The translations under genes were made by a program, and so were the position numbers. Shown here one piece after another: positions 7,990 through 16,240 of a stretch of 64,000 bases of DNA (position 1 is the stretch's first letter; every line of letters begins with the position of its first letter). The stretch is from Streptomyces xanthochromogenes. Lineage in GTDB: Bacteria > Actinomycetota > Actinomycetes > Streptomycetales > Streptomycetaceae. Under the pieces are notes generated by a model. That model was not told the DNA's origin and searched no databases. It saw nothing but the letters and a program-made list of their open reading frames with translations. The stretch spans positions 248,001 through 312,000 of the forward strand of contig NZ_BMUZ01000004.1 of assembly GCF_014650455.1 (NCBI RefSeq). The letters are read 5' to 3'.

Positions 7990-8763
7990 TCAGGTGCGCG
8001 GCGGCTGGGTCGCCGTGTCGAGGTAGAAGGAGTCGATGTTCTGGACCGCCTGCTCGAAGTCCTCAAGGTTCACGGGCTTGGTGACATAGGCGTTGGCATG
8101 GCTGTCGTACGCGCCGGAGACGTCGTCGGGGGCCGCGGACGTGGTGAGGATCACCACGGGGATGGTGTGCAGATCCTTGTCGGTCTTGAGCACCTTGAGC
8201 AGGTCACGGCCGTTCATGCGGGGCATGTTGAGGTCGAGCACGATGAGGTCGGGGCGCACGCTGTCGGGGGCGCGCAGATATTCCAGAGCGGCGACTCCGT
8301 CCGTGACCTGGACCAGATTGCGGGCCCCGCGTTCGGAGAGGGCTTCCTCGATGAGCAGGGCGTCGGCGACGTCGTCCTCGACCAGCAGGACATCGAAGGC
8401 GCGGGCGGGGGTGGTCATGGTCGGTTGCTCCGTAGGGGCTTCGATGGAGTGGTGGAAGAGCCCCGGCCAGCGTCGCCGGGCTCCTTGGCGGGTCATTCCG
8501 CAGGCGTCGCCGATCTGCGGGTAACCGGCGCCTGCGCGCGCGGCGGCCGCGGCCGCGGTCCGCTGAAGGCGTTCGGCCGATCTTTGCAGTTGGTCCAGCA
8601 CGTGCAGGAGCGCGAGCGCCGCCCCCGGCTCGTCCGGGGACGGGCATGATGGGCCGTCGAGCAGTTGACCTGTGAGGCGCCGCGCAAGGGCACCGATCGC
8701 GGCGTCCGTGACGGCGGTCGTCTCCGGCGGTGTGGTCCGCAATGCGAAGTTCTTGCCAGCCAT
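7990..8763 (-). CDS. HTH-like domain fused to response-regulator receiver
   Basis: One continuous 257-residue frame with two parts. Residues 1-~115 are alanine-rich helices with an HTH-like segment (YPQIGDACGMTRQGARRRWPGLF) of a kind known as a stand-alone protein in Streptomyces. Residues ~116-257 are a full receiver domain: acidic pocket LLVEDD, phosphoacceptor Asp in LIVLDLNMP, conserved Thr in VVILTTS and Lys in YVTKPVN, of the Rcp1-like type. An internal ATG at 8418 has GGAG 9 bp upstream, so a free 142-residue receiver could also be made. No stop separates the halves. The gene diverges from a CHASE3 kinase with a perfect palindrome between them, so the kinase is the obvious partner. Confidence 0.75.
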   Translation of the reverse strand: MAGKNFALRTTPPETTAVTDAAIGALARRLTGQLLDGPSCPSPDEPGAALALLHVLDQLQRSAERLQRTAAAAAARAGAGYPQIGDACGMTRQGARRRWPGLFHHSIEAPTEQPTMTTPARAFDVLLVEDDVADALLIEEALSERGARNLVQVTDGVAALEYLRAPDSVRPDLIVLDLNMPRMNGRDLLKVLKTDKDLHTIPVVILTTSAAPDDVSGAYDSHANAYVTKPVNLEDFEQAVQNIDSFYLDTATQPPRT

Positions 8764-8792
8764 ACCCGGAACCATAGGCCCCGATCCGGCAG

Positions 8793-8812
8793 GCGACAAC
8801 AAGCGTTGTCGC
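8793..8812. promoter_or_regulatory. Palindromic operator candidate between divergent signalling genes
   Basis: A perfect 8+8 inverted repeat, GCGACAAC and GTTGTCGC with a 4-nt spacer, lies 30 bp upstream of the HTH-receiver start and 66 bp upstream of the CHASE3 kinase. A TAGAGT hexamer at 8821-8826 could be the kinase -10 element, which would put the palindrome over its -35 region. The HTH part of the divergent gene is a possible binder. Confidence 0.5.
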
Positions 8813-8877
8813 TCGGCCTTTAGAGTATGCGGGCCGCGACTGTTTCAATGCGGCTGTCGCAGCGAGGAGTTCAGGGG

Positions 8878-10485
8878 ATGACGGACAGCGAAGAGCGGGC
8901 GGGCAGACGGGGCCTCTCGGCGTGGACGACACGGCAGTGGCTCCGTACGGGAATGGCGGGGGCGCTCGCCGTCCTCGCCCTGCTCGGTGTCGCGGGAGCC
9001 TGGATGCTGGGCCGGACCGCGTCGATCAGCCAGGACCTGGTGGACGTCAGGTCTCCCGCAGTGACGACCTCGATCCGTCTGGAGTCGGCCCTCCTGAACC
9101 AGGAGACCGGCGTCCGCGGTTACGGGCTCACCGGTACCGCGGACTTCCTGACCCCCTACCAGCAGGGCCGTGCCGAGCAGGCGGCCGACCTCGCCCAGTT
9201 GTCGAAGCTGCTGCACGACGACGGCGTCGGCCTCAGGGACATCAAGGCCGTCCAGGACGCCATGGAGACCTGGCGGACCCGGATCGGGGGGCCGGTCGCC
9301 GCATCCCCGCCCGGCGCGCCCTCCACGCTGGCCTCCGATCGTGCGGCGGAGGGCAAGAGGACCTTCGACGAGGTGCGGTCGGCCCTGAGCCGCCAGCAGG
9401 ACCATCTGCGGGCCGAACAGGCCCGCGCGAGGGCCGACCTGGCGGACATGATGCGCCAACGGAACTGGGTGTTCGCCGCGATTGCCCTGTTCATCCTGAT
9501 CCTCGCCGGGCTCGTCTTCGAGGGCCTGCGACGCGGCATCAACGAACCGTTGGAACGGCTCGGTACGCAGGCGCGCATCATCACCGGCGGCAACTTCACC
9601 CACCCCATCACGGCGACCGGCCCGGCCGACCTGAAGCGGCTGAGCGACGAGATCGACCTCATGCGCCGACGGCTCGTACAGGAGCTCGCGTTCAGCGAGG
9701 AGGCGCGTCGGCGTCTGGACGCGCAGTCCGCGGATCTGCAGCGGTCCAACACCGAGTTGGAGCAGTTCGCGTACGTGGCCTCGCACGATCTGCAGGAGCC
9801 GCTGCGCAAGGTCTCCAGCTTCACCCAGCTCCTCCAGCGCCGCTACGGTGGACAGCTCGACGAACGGGCCGACCAGTACATCGATTTCGCCGTCGACGGC
9901 GCGAACCGCATGCAGACCCTGATCAACGATCTGCTCGAATTCTCCCGGGTGGGCCGGGTCCACAACAACCATCAGGCGGTGGACCTGGGCAGGGCGCTCG
10001 ATCGCACCCTGTCCTCGCTGAGTCTCAGCATCGAGGAGACCGGGGCGGAGATCACGTACGATCCGCTGCCGACCCTGATCGCCGATTCCACCCAGATGGG
10101 CATGCTGTGGCAGAACCTGATCGGCAACGCGGTCAAGTTCCGCCGGGCCGGTCAGACACCACGCATCCACGTGTCGGCCGTGCGCAATGACGTCCTGTGG
10201 CGGTTCACCGTCACCGACAACGGCATCGGCATCGCACCCGAGTACGCCGACAAGGTCTTCGTCATCTTCCAGCGGCTGCACACCAAGGACGCCTACAGCG
10301 GCAGCGGCATCGGGCTCGCGATGTGCAAGAAGATCGTCGAGTTCCACGGCGGGACGATCGCCGTCGACCTCACGCACGAGCACGGCACCCGCATCGTGTT
10401 CACCCTCGCCCCCGAGCCGGCGGAACGCCCCGGGCCGGGTGAACTCGTCGGCGCCGACGCCTCTCAGGTGGTGCCGGCGTCATGA
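8878..10485 (+). CDS. CHASE3-domain sensor histidine kinase
   Basis: A 535-residue membrane sensor kinase. A first transmembrane helix near residues 20-45 is followed by an extracytoplasmic CHASE3 domain (LVDVRSPAVTTSIRLESALLNQETGVRGYGLTG region), a second helix (WVFAAIALFILILAGLVFEGL), a HAMP linker, HisKA with phospho-acceptor His303 in ASHDLQEPLRK, and an ATPase domain with N-box LIGNAVKF, DNGIGI and GSGIGLAM. The phytochrome-like H-box matches kinases that use Rcp1-type receivers. The start is ATG 8878 with GAGGAG 8 bp upstream. Its stop overlaps the next gene by ATGA, so the receiver-phosphatase is translationally coupled. The ligand sensed by CHASE3 is unknown. Confidence 0.93.
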   Translation: MTDSEERAGRRGLSAWTTRQWLRTGMAGALAVLALLGVAGAWMLGRTASISQDLVDVRSPAVTTSIRLESALLNQETGVRGYGLTGTADFLTPYQQGRAEQAADLAQLSKLLHDDGVGLRDIKAVQDAMETWRTRIGGPVAASPPGAPSTLASDRAAEGKRTFDEVRSALSRQQDHLRAEQARARADLADMMRQRNWVFAAIALFILILAGLVFEGLRRGINEPLERLGTQARIITGGNFTHPITATGPADLKRLSDEIDLMRRRLVQELAFSEEARRRLDAQSADLQRSNTELEQFAYVASHDLQEPLRKVSSFTQLLQRRYGGQLDERADQYIDFAVDGANRMQTLINDLLEFSRVGRVHNNHQAVDLGRALDRTLSSLSLSIEETGAEITYDPLPTLIADSTQMGMLWQNLIGNAVKFRRAGQTPRIHVSAVRNDVLWRFTVTDNGIGIAPEYADKVFVIFQRLHTKDAYSGSGIGLAMCKKIVEFHGGTIAVDLTHEHGTRIVFTLAPEPAERPGPGELVGADASQVVPAS

Positions 10486-11717
10486 CCTCGTTCGTGACGA
10501 ACCCGACCGGCGCGGCACCGCAGGAGCAGACCTACCGCGTCGTCCTCATCGAGGACGACCTGGCGGACGCCGTCCTGGTGGAGGAACTGCTCCTGGACAC
10601 CGGGCTGCGGTTCGAGCTCACCACGTGCACGAGCCTCGCCGGCGCCCGCACCGATCCGGCCCTGCGCACGGCCGACTGCATCCTGCTCGACCTGCACCTG
10701 CCCGACGTCTCCGGCACGAAGGCGGTCGCGGCGGTCCGGGCGGCCGCGCCGCACACCGCCGTCATCGTCCTGACCGGGCTGTCCGAGGCCCAGGCGGGCA
10801 GCGACGCCATGGCCGCCGGCGCACAGGACTACCTGGTCAAGGGCAAGGTGGACGCGGATCTGCTGCACCGGGCGGTCCGTTACGCCGTCTACCGGAGCCA
10901 GACCGAACTCGCGAACGCCCAGACCCAGGCGGCCACCCTGCGAGCCGAGGAGAACTCCCGGCTGGAGCGAGGGCTGCTGCCGCAACCGCTCCTGTCCACG
11001 TCGGCCGTGACAGTGACCACGCGCTATCTGCCGGGCACCGAACTCGCGCTGCTCGGCGGCGACTTCCTGGACGTCGTGGAAGGGGACGACGGGCTGCTGC
11101 ACGCCGTCGTCGGCGACGTCAGCGGGCACGGACCCGACGCCGCCGCGCTCGGCGTGTGCCTGCGGATCGCCTGGCGCTCACTGATCCTCGGCGGCCACCG
11201 CGGCAGGGAGCTCCTGCACCTGATGGAGCGCATCCTGATCGCCGAACGCGGCGACCGGCCGCTCTTCGCGACCTGTGCCCTCCTCACCCTCGACCACGGC
11301 GCGGCCACCGCCGAGCTGCACCTGGCCGGCCATCACGGGCCCCTGCTCTCCACGGACCGGGGATCACGCGAGATCACCGCCGCGCACGGCATCGCCCTCG
11401 GCATCGACCCCCGGGTGAGCAACTGGCCCGCGAGCCTCATCCCACTCCCGGCCGCCGGAGCGCTGACCCTGTACACCGACGGCCTGACCGAGGGGCGCAA
11501 CGGCTCGGCCCGGGGCCGCCTCGGAGTCGAGGGCCTGCTCACCCTCATCGACCGGCTGCCGCAGTCGGACCCCGCCGCACACATCGACCTCCTCATCAAG
11601 GAGACCTCGGCGCTCAACGCGGGACGCCACTCCGACGACGTCGCCGTGCTCCGGCTCGACTGGAGACAGCCCGCGGTCCCGGGGCCCCGGAGTGCGCCGG
11701 GCAGCGTCCGGGGCTGA
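10482..11717 (+). CDS. Receiver-SpoIIE (PP2C-type) serine phosphatase
   Basis: A 411-residue fusion. Residues ~18-135 form a receiver domain (acidic VVLIEDD, phosphoacceptor Asp70 in LLDLHLPD, Thr in VIVLTGLS, Lys in YLVKGK). A short coiled linker (TELANAQTQAATLRAEENSRLERGLLPQP) leads to a SpoIIE phosphatase with the metal sites GGDFLDVV and GDVSGHGPDAAA, then LYTDGLTEGR and the final DDVAVLRL. All expected acidic residues are present. Such enzymes dephosphorylate anti-anti-sigma (STAS) proteins. It overlaps the CHASE3 kinase and precedes an RsbW-like ATPase, which makes a kinase-to-partner-switch path likely. Confidence 0.92.
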   Translation: MTSFVTNPTGAAPQEQTYRVVLIEDDLADAVLVEELLLDTGLRFELTTCTSLAGARTDPALRTADCILLDLHLPDVSGTKAVAAVRAAAPHTAVIVLTGLSEAQAGSDAMAAGAQDYLVKGKVDADLLHRAVRYAVYRSQTELANAQTQAATLRAEENSRLERGLLPQPLLSTSAVTVTTRYLPGTELALLGGDFLDVVEGDDGLLHAVVGDVSGHGPDAAALGVCLRIAWRSLILGGHRGRELLHLMERILIAERGDRPLFATCALLTLDHGAATAELHLAGHHGPLLSTDRGSREITAAHGIALGIDPRVSNWPASLIPLPAAGALTLYTDGLTEGRNGSARGRLGVEGLLTLIDRLPQSDPAAHIDLLIKETSALNAGRHSDDVAVLRLDWRQPAVPGPRSAPGSVRG

Positions 11718-11789
11718 CCACACCGCGGTTTTCGGGGCAGACGGGACGAGAAGCCGGCCGTCGAGCCGCCGTCGAACCAAGGAGAGACC

Positions 11790-12227
11790 GTGGCGAAGGA
11801 CTCATCACTGAAGGCCGTGGGCTGGGCGCGCTCCCTTCCGCTGACCAGCAGCGTGAAGGAGGCGAGGGACTGGACGCGCGAGCATCTGGCGACGCTCGAC
11901 TGGGCGCGGACGTCGCCCGACGTCGTCGACTCGGTGCTGCTCACCGTGTCCGAGCTGGTCACGAACGCGCAAGTCCACGCCCGCAGCACGGCGCAGCTCA
12001 TCCTCACCTGGGACGAGGAGTGCCTGCACGTCACCGTGCACGACGCCTCACCCCAGCTGCCCGAACAGCGCGACCCCGAAGCCGATGCCCTGGGAGGGCG
12101 CGGCCTGCTCCTGATCGACGTCCTCGCCGACGACTGGTACGCCTATCCCTGCCCCCGGGGCAAGAGCGTCACCGCCTGCTTCCAGCCGCCCACGCCCGCC
12201 CGTCCCGAGGCGGTCGGCGGCGGTTAG
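11790..12227 (+). CDS. RsbW-like ATP-binding (anti-sigma type) protein
   Basis: A 145-residue GHKL ATPase of the kind abundant in Streptomyces. The N-box is in VLLTVSELVTNAQVHA and the G-box in GGRGLLLIDVLADDWY. Length and layout match stand-alone HATPase_c_2 proteins related to RsbW/SpoIIAB, which bind sigma factors or phosphorylate STAS antagonists. The start is GTG 11790 with AAGGAGAG just upstream. It lies 72 bp after the receiver-SpoIIE gene in the same direction and probably belongs to the same transcript. No STAS partner gene is seen. Whether it binds the sigma factor encoded at 3433-4332 is inference. Confidence 0.85.
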   Translation: MAKDSSLKAVGWARSLPLTSSVKEARDWTREHLATLDWARTSPDVVDSVLLTVSELVTNAQVHARSTAQLILTWDEECLHVTVHDASPQLPEQRDPEADALGGRGLLLIDVLADDWYAYPCPRGKSVTACFQPPTPARPEAVGGG

Positions 12228-12426
12228 GTCGAAGGGAGTGTGCGCGCTGCGCACCACCTGTCCAGATCCGACCGTTCTTGAACACATGGATGGTGAATGA
12301 GCAACTCGCCCCAGATCAAGGGCAGTTGACACCTAGAGTGCTCACCGATTCGACGTCGGCCGAGAACGGCTACGGCCGCCGCCGGGCGCGCCGCCTACGC
12401 CAGGGCCACGGCAACGGGGAGCAAGG

Positions 12427-15063
12427 GTGCAACTGGACGCGGTCATCGCGCAACTCACGTTCAGGGAGAGGTTCTCCCGCAAGAGGGTGCGCTTCGAACG
12501 GGACGCCGGGGCGCTGGTGTTGCAGATCGAGGGCGGGAGCGACCCCGTACGGCAGTGGCTCACCCGGCTGCTCAAGGAGTATCGCGGCATCGTTCCGGTG
12601 AACAATCCGAGCGACGTCGAGGAGAGCGACCCCGAGCGACAGGTCCTTGAGCAGTTGCAGGCGGTCGCCGAGGGCTGCGGCTACGGCGGCATCGTGGCTC
12701 GCGGCCTGCCGATCGTCTTCCCGCGCTTCGCGGCCGCCCGCGCCGCGCTGTACGACCGGCAGCAGACGGGCGACCATTCCCACGCCCGGCGGATGGGAGC
12801 CCTGAAGCGGCAGATCGAGGAAGCGATCGCGCAGGAGCGACGGCACTCCATGCCGCAGGCCCGCACCCGGCTCGACCCGCTGATCCAGGATCCGTACGTC
12901 ACCCAGCAACTCGGGGGATTCCTCGGCCTGTTGCTGAAGATCGCCAACGCCCTGAGGCTGCCGTGCTACCGCACGGTGCGCTGGTTCCGCAAGCGGAGGT
13001 TCCCGGGCCTGCGCACGTTCGAAGCGGTCTGCGAGGAACTGGACGGCTGGAGCGCCAGGCCCGCACACGACAAGCAGCGGCTGCTCGTCGAGGCGCTGCT
13101 CGCCGACGTGGACGCGCACTACGGCGTGCTCCGCCGCCTCAACCGGGTCCGCCGTCCCGTCATCCTCCTGCCGGACGTGGACACGATCCCCGCACGGCGG
13201 ATCATCCGGGACAGGATGCTCGAAGCGCTCAGCGGCACGGCCAAGGAGCTGCGGGTGCACCCCGTGGTCATCACCACGTCCCGGCCGGGCGAGGCGGACC
13301 CGCTGACGGGCGGCCGGCCCGCCGTGCCGGCGGACTGCCTCGGCGAGGAGATCCCGGGGCGTTTCCGTGAGCGCCGGGAGGTGGGCGCATCGCGGGCGGG
13401 CGGCGGGAGCGAACCGCTGCCCAGCCTGCTCGTCCAAATCGTGCTGGACGATGCCGCCGGCCCGCGTCCCGCACCGGGCGTGCGCCTCCTGGGCCCGGTG
13501 ACCGTGGGGGTCACGGCAGTCGCGCTCATCGCCGCGGGGCTCGGCGGCTATGTCACCTTCTTCCGCGAGCCGGCCGCCTGCGGAAGGGGACTTGAGATCC
13601 ATGGAGGCGAGTGCGTGGGCGTCTCCGACGGGACCGGCGTGTTCATGCCCGATGTCAAGGGCATGCCCCAGGTCTTCGAGCGCATCGCCGAGCAGAACAA
13701 GGCGGTCGCGGGCCGCAAGCACGCGACCGTCGCCCTGCTGATCCCGATGCAGTCCGCCAGTCCCGCCGTGCAGCGGCAGATCCTCAGCGAGGTGCAGGGC
13801 GCGTACCTCGCGCAGGTGGCGGCGAACGGCGCGGACTCGGTGAAGCCCGCGATCCGGCTGGTCCTCGCCAACCCGGGCGACGGGTACGGGCGCTGGCGCG
13901 GCACGCTCGATCAACTCACTTCTCAGGAGCCGGACTTGAGGGTCGTGGTGGGCTTCAATCTGAGCCTGGACAAGACCAAGGAGGCCCTCACGTACGTGAC
14001 CAACACCCTGCACCTGCCCGCGGTGGCCAGCGTCGTGACGGCGGACGACTTCGCCAACCCCGAGGGCACCGACACGGTCCCGTACCCCGGCCTCGCCCGA
14101 GTCGTGTCCACCTCCCGCGAGCAGGCCCGGGCGCTGCTGGCGTTCGACCCCGAACTGGCTGGCTCCGAGACCGCGTTGGTGGCGGACGACCGGCCGGGTG
14201 ACGACTACGACCGCTCCCTGCGCGACGCGTTCGCCGAGGCCAGGCGGAACGAAGGCGGACGCGGGGTCCAGGACATGCGCTTCGAGTCGCCCGGCGTCGA
14301 GGAAGCAGGAGTCACCCCGAACGAGTTCGAGGACTTCGCGGGAAACATCTGCCGCTCCAACACCCACGTCGTCTACTTCGCCGGACGGGCCTTCCACCTG
14401 AAGCTCTTCGTGGAGAAGCTCGCCACCACCTACTGCCGCGAGAAGGCGTCGTACACCGTGATCACCGGGTCCGACGCCACCACGCTCGACGAGCGCCTGG
14501 ACGACCACGACCGGGCCCTGCTGCGGGGCGACCCGGGCTCGGGCAAGCCGTCCGTCAGCATCCGCTACGCCGCACCGGCGCACCCCGACGCCTGGAGCAC
14601 CGAGCTCGCCAAGTGGCAGAACGACCCGAAGACGAAGGGGCAGGACCCTCCGCTGTACCTGCGGGAGGCGCAGGACTCGATGAACGCGCTGCGCCGTGGC
14701 ATCGCGGACCAGCCGGGGCCCATCGGCCCGGTGAACCTCGACGACGGGCGGACGATCGTCACGTACGACGTCGTCCTCACGGCGAGCCGGGCGCTGGCGC
14801 GCGCGGTGCACACCAGCGGTCTCGAGGTACCGACGGCCGACCGTGTGGCCAGGGACCTCGGGAAGCTGAACTCCGACCTGCGCGTGCGGGGCGCCGGTGG
14901 CTGGATCTGCCTCACGAACGCGGGAAACCCGTACAACAAGGCGCTGTCGGTGGTGCGCCTCGATCCCGGCTCGCACAAGCTGGTGTTCGAGGGCGTGGCC
15001 TGGCCGACCGGGCACGCGCCGGGTCACGACGACAACTGCGTGGTGCCGGTCCACCCCGATTAG
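12427..15063 (+). CDS. Membrane-anchored protein with extracytoplasmic periplasmic-binding-like domain
   Basis: An 878-residue protein of unusual build. Residues 1-~350 are cytosolic, charged and mostly helical, with no Walker motif recognised. A single transmembrane segment lies near 355-380 (VTVGVTAVALIAAGLGGYV). The ~500-residue C-terminal part would be outside; its alternating alpha/beta pattern (ATVALLIPMQS, RLVLANPGDGYGRW, LRVVVGFNLSLDKTKEALTY, THVVYFAGRAFHLKLFVEKL, SYTVITGSDAT) resembles type I periplasmic-binding folds such as branched-chain amino acid receptors. The GTG start has GGGGAG upstream and is separated from the signalling genes by 199 bp with no gene, only a weak TTGACA hexamer at 12326. 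It may be a ligand sensor or an orphan transport receptor. Confidence 0.75.
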   Translation: MQLDAVIAQLTFRERFSRKRVRFERDAGALVLQIEGGSDPVRQWLTRLLKEYRGIVPVNNPSDVEESDPERQVLEQLQAVAEGCGYGGIVARGLPIVFPRFAAARAALYDRQQTGDHSHARRMGALKRQIEEAIAQERRHSMPQARTRLDPLIQDPYVTQQLGGFLGLLLKIANALRLPCYRTVRWFRKRRFPGLRTFEAVCEELDGWSARPAHDKQRLLVEALLADVDAHYGVLRRLNRVRRPVILLPDVDTIPARRIIRDRMLEALSGTAKELRVHPVVITTSRPGEADPLTGGRPAVPADCLGEEIPGRFRERREVGASRAGGGSEPLPSLLVQIVLDDAAGPRPAPGVRLLGPVTVGVTAVALIAAGLGGYVTFFREPAACGRGLEIHGGECVGVSDGTGVFMPDVKGMPQVFERIAEQNKAVAGRKHATVALLIPMQSASPAVQRQILSEVQGAYLAQVAANGADSVKPAIRLVLANPGDGYGRWRGTLDQLTSQEPDLRVVVGFNLSLDKTKEALTYVTNTLHLPAVASVVTADDFANPEGTDTVPYPGLARVVSTSREQARALLAFDPELAGSETALVADDRPGDDYDRSLRDAFAEARRNEGGRGVQDMRFESPGVEEAGVTPNEFEDFAGNICRSNTHVVYFAGRAFHLKLFVEKLATTYCREKASYTVITGSDATTLDERLDDHDRALLRGDPGSGKPSVSIRYAAPAHPDAWSTELAKWQNDPKTKGQDPPLYLREAQDSMNALRRGIADQPGPIGPVNLDDGRTIVTYDVVLTASRALARAVHTSGLEVPTADRVARDLGKLNSDLRVRGAGGWICLTNAGNPYNKALSVVRLDPGSHKLVFEGVAWPTGHAPGHDDNCVVPVHPD

Positions 15064-15205
15064 CGCCCTCGGCGACCATGCGATACGGCCGGTGCAGGCC
15101 CGTGGCCCGTCGTGGCGGCGGTCGGGTGACACAGGTTTCGCGACCTGAGGGCACCGGGGACTGATCACCCTGTTTCCCCACCCGAACACCCCGACAGGAG
15201 CAGAC

Positions 15206-15445
15206 ATGCGTATGCGCACCACCCTCGCCGCCGGCGCTCTCGCCATCGCCGCGGTCCTCGGCAGCACCGGCACCGCCCTGGCCCACGACCGGGACGACCA
15301 CCACTCCGGCGGCGAGACCAGCGCCTGTGGCTCGTTCGCCGGCGCGGGCGGTGGGCACGCTGCCTGGGGCTCCGGCTGCATGCACTCCCAGTGGGAGGGC
15401 AGGTACCCCGGCCGTGGCTTCCACCACCGCCTCAACGGGTTCTAA
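15206..15445 (+). CDS. Small secreted His/Gly-rich protein
   Basis: A 79-residue protein with a clear Sec signal peptide (residues 1-~26, ending ALA-HD). The ~53-residue mature peptide opens with a histidine/aspartate cluster (HDRDDHH) and contains two cysteines (ACGSF and SGCMHS) that could form a disulfide, plus glycine and aromatic residues. The histidine cluster could bind metal. No family was recognised. ACAGGAG lies ~10 bp before ATG 15206; an ATG two codons later is possible. It ends only 6 bp before the convergent acetyltransferase gene stop. Confidence 0.7.
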   Translation: MRMRTTLAAGALAIAAVLGSTGTALAHDRDDHHSGGETSACGSFAGAGGGHAAWGSGCMHSQWEGRYPGRGFHHRLNGF

Positions 15446-15451
15446 CCGCTG

Positions 15452-16042
15452 CTAGCGGGCGCTGCCGCTCGCGTCGGTGTGGCCGACAGTGCTGTCGGCC
15501 ACACCGGTCCGCGGCCCGCTCCAGCACGCGCGCCGGTATCGGAGTTCGGGCACGGCGACACCGTCGTACACGTCGGCCTGGGTGTGCCCGTCGGCCCGGT
15601 ACCCGGCCCGCTCGTAGAAACGCCGGGCGCCCTGGTTGTCCGCGAGCACCCACAGCAGAACGGCCCGGAACTCCTGGCTCTGCATGAGCGCGTGTGCCTC
15701 GTCGAGCAGCCCTCGGCCGATCCCCCGGCCGGTCAGGCCGGGACGCACGTACAGCGCATTGATCTCCCCCGTGCGCACGTCGGGAACCTCGGGCACCTCG
15801 CTCCGGGACGGCCCGTAGTTGATCCACCCCACCGGTTCGCCCCCGTCGACGGCGACGAGGTCGACCGACTGCCGGTGCGGCAGCGAGAACCACTCCCGCC
15901 GCCGGGCGGCGTCGTCCTCGACCGTCATGGCCTCCAGGTACGACCGCGGCAGGATGCCGGCGTACGCGGACTGCCAGCCCCGCACGCGTATCGCCGAGAC
16001 GGCTTCGACATCGGTTCCGTTCATCTTCCGCACGCGCACCAT
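15452..16042 (-). CDS. GNAT family N-acetyltransferase
   Basis: A 196-residue GNAT enzyme. Motif C/D lies at the N-terminus (VRVRKMNGTDVEAVSAIRVRGW), motif A with the acetyl-CoA loop in INALYVRPGLTGRGIGRGLLDEA (R/QxxGxG/A present), and motif B in VLLWVLADNQGARRFYERAGY. The WQSAYAGILP segment is common in uncharacterised bacterial GNATs. The acceptor is unknown. The start is ATG 16042; an ATG at 16078 is possible but would add a Pro-rich tail. A hairpin upstream probably ends the neighbouring transcript, so it has its own promoter. Confidence 0.9.
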   Translation of the reverse strand: MVRVRKMNGTDVEAVSAIRVRGWQSAYAGILPRSYLEAMTVEDDAARRREWFSLPHRQSVDLVAVDGGEPVGWINYGPSRSEVPEVPDVRTGEINALYVRPGLTGRGIGRGLLDEAHALMQSQEFRAVLLWVLADNQGARRFYERAGYRADGHTQADVYDGVAVPELRYRRACWSGPRTGVADSTVGHTDASGSAR

Positions 16043-16172
16043 CACGTCACCGTACGTCCCGGGGCACGGCGGCACCACGACGCCGCCGAGGCCCCCAGCG
16101 GGTGACGCGCGAACGACGAACGCCGGGGTGCCATGCGGCAGATCCCGGCGTCACGTCGAGGGCGAGGAAAGC

Positions 16173-16212
16173 GAAGGGACTAGTTTCAGGAGTGTGAGAA
16201 GGAAGTCCCTTC
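16173..16212 (-). terminator. Putative terminator hairpin
   Basis: A perfect 9-bp stem, GAAGGGACT (16173-16181) with AGTCCCTTC (16204-16212), closes a 22-nt loop. It lies 29 bp downstream of the stop of the minus-strand gene at 16241 and upstream of the acetyltransferase gene. The long loop makes it less certain as a terminator. Confidence 0.45.
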
Positions 16213-16240
16213 ATGGCCTCGCCGGACTCAACCGTAGCAG

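Noticed and set aside
12326..12355. TTGACA promoter before the binding-protein-like gene
   Set aside because: A good -35 hexamer is present, but no convincing -10 lies 16-19 bp downstream.
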